Shown here in pieces: positions 8,698 through 9,315 of a DNA stretch of 9,315 nt (the stretch's first letter is position 1; each line of letters opens with the position of its first letter). The stretch comes from an uncultured Caulobacteraceae bacterium. GTDB lineage: Bacteria > Pseudomonadota > Alphaproteobacteria > Caulobacterales > Caulobacteraceae. The notes beneath the pieces were generated by a model. It was not told the DNA's origin, made no database searches, and was given only the letters and a program-made list of their open reading frames with translations. The position numbers and the translations under genes were made by a program. The stretch is taken from NCBI GenBank assembly GCA_903884915.1, contig CAISGS010000274.1:1-9315 (forward strand). Reading direction: 5' to 3'.

Positions 8698-8719
8698 CGC
8701 TGAGACTTGAATTTCAGCG
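8698..8719 (+). repeat. Hairpin between dehydrogenase and esterase genes
   Basis: CGCTGA (8698-8703) pairs with TCAGCG (8714-8719). The stem extends by one G-U and one A-U pair, leaving a 6-nt CTTGAA loop. No T-run follows, so it does not look like a strong intrinsic terminator. It ends 5 nt before the esterase ribosome binding site and might modulate read-through, RNA stability or initiation. Confidence 0.4.
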
Positions 8720-8736
8720 GCAAAGGGAGCGAGACA

Positions 8737-9315
8737 ATGCAGTGGCTTAAAGGAACGAAGGGGTCTGTCGGCGGCGCGGTAATAGCCCTGTCCGCTTTTC
8801 TTGCGCTCAGTGCTCGGGCACAGATCGTAGAGCGCCCCATCGGCGGTGATCCGGTTGCGATCCAGAGCGGATCGGTCGCGGGAAAGACCCTGTCTTCGGG
8901 CGTGCGCGCCTATTTTGGCGTACCCTACGCCTCTCCGCCCGTGCGCGAAAACCGCTGGCGCGAGCCGCAGCCAGTTGCGCCGTGGAAAGGTGTCTGGAAT
9001 GCCGATCGCAAGGGCCCGGAATGTATTCAGGTACTTCGCCCCCACAACATCAATCACTATTTCGGTGAAGAGCCGACCAGCGAAGACTGCCTCTATCTGA
9101 ACCTTTGGGCCCCGCCCGCGTCGGCTGGGCAGAAGCTGCCTGTGATGGTTTGGATCTATGGCGGCGGTTTCACCATCGGTTCTAGCGGTATGGCCAACTA
9201 TGACGGGGCGGCCATGGCGTCAAAGGGCGTGATCTTCGTCAACTTCAACTACCGGGTCGGGGCGCTGGGCTTTCTCGCCCATCCGGAGTTGACGGCGGAG
9301 TCGGGCCATAAAGCG
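8737..9315 (+). CDS. Secreted type-B carboxylesterase, 3' end outside window
   Basis: Alpha/beta-hydrolase of the carboxylesterase type B (COesterase/PnbA-like) family. 193 residues are visible and the frame is open to the last base. Residues 1-28 are a Sec signal peptide: basic start, hydrophobic VIALSAFLALS core, and a probable ARA|Q cleavage, so the enzyme is exported. The mature part shows VRAYFGVPYASPP (56-68), SEDCLYLNLWAP (115-126, the type-B signature, with C96 and C118 likely forming the conserved disulfide), the oxyanion-hole GGGF (142-145), and FNYRVGALGFLAHPEL. The catalytic Ser, acidic residue and His lie beyond the window. AGGGAG at 8724-8729, 7 nt before the ATG, supports this start. 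It follows the dehydrogenase gene by 62 nt in the same direction. Substrate is unknown; an aromatic-plant ester such as a chlorogenate- or gallate-type ester would fit the neighbours but is inference. Confidence 0.9.
   Translation, partial: MQWLKGTKGSVGGAVIALSAFLALSARAQIVERPIGGDPVAIQSGSVAGKTLSSGVRAYFGVPYASPPVRENRWREPQPVAPWKGVWNADRKGPECIQVLRPHNINHYFGEEPTSEDCLYLNLWAPPASAGQKLPVMVWIYGGGFTIGSSGMANYDGAAMASKGVIFVNFNYRVGALGFLAHPELTAESGHKA

Overview
The window is the truncated end of an assembled contig from a GC-rich alphaproteobacterium. Protein resemblance to the Sphingobium sp. SYK-6 Lig proteins, the domain types and the codon use suggest Sphingomonadales or Caulobacterales; the exact genus cannot be read from the sequence. 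Positions 1-65 are not biological. They are an Illumina P7/TruSeq index adapter left on the contig end, and genomic sequence begins at position 66, inside a gene.

Positions 66-6646 hold one tightly packed plus-strand gene array encoding the whole protocatechuate 4,5-cleavage (lig/pmd) pathway: ligC (5' truncated), ligK, ligU, an uncharacterised DUF1932-type dehydrogenase, ligJ, ligI, ligA and ligB. LigAB opens protocatechuate to 4-carboxy-2-hydroxymuconate-6-semialdehyde (CHMS). LigC oxidises this to 2-pyrone-4,6-dicarboxylate (PDC). LigI hydrolyses PDC to 4-oxalomesaconate (OMA), LigU isomerises OMA, LigJ hydrates the product to 4-carboxy-4-hydroxy-2-oxoadipate (CHA), and LigK splits CHA to pyruvate and oxaloacetate. 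From ligK onward most junctions are 2-5 nt gaps or 4-8 nt overlaps, implying one transcript with translational coupling. The extra dehydrogenase is overlapped at both ends by pathway genes and has no assigned step, which makes it the most interesting gene here.

Positions 6643-7344 (minus strand) encode a TetR/AcrR-type repressor with a lysine/alanine-rich N-terminal tail. It converges on ligB with a 4-nt overlap of the stop codons. Its divergent intergenic region (7345-7786) holds several inverted repeats and a repeated ACGAACTAG element, one copy of which forms a near-perfect 14-bp palindrome typical of a TetR operator.

Positions 7787-8674 encode a shikimate/quinate dehydrogenase-family protein whose cofactor-binding residues look NAD-type, consistent with a catabolic role. 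Positions 8737-9315 encode the start of a secreted type-B carboxylesterase that runs off the window. A plausible overall logic, which is inference, is that a secreted esterase releases hydroxy acids from plant esters, the dehydrogenase moves quinate or shikimate toward dehydroshikimate and protocatechuate, and the lig array turns protocatechuate into central metabolites, with the TetR protein as a likely local regulator.
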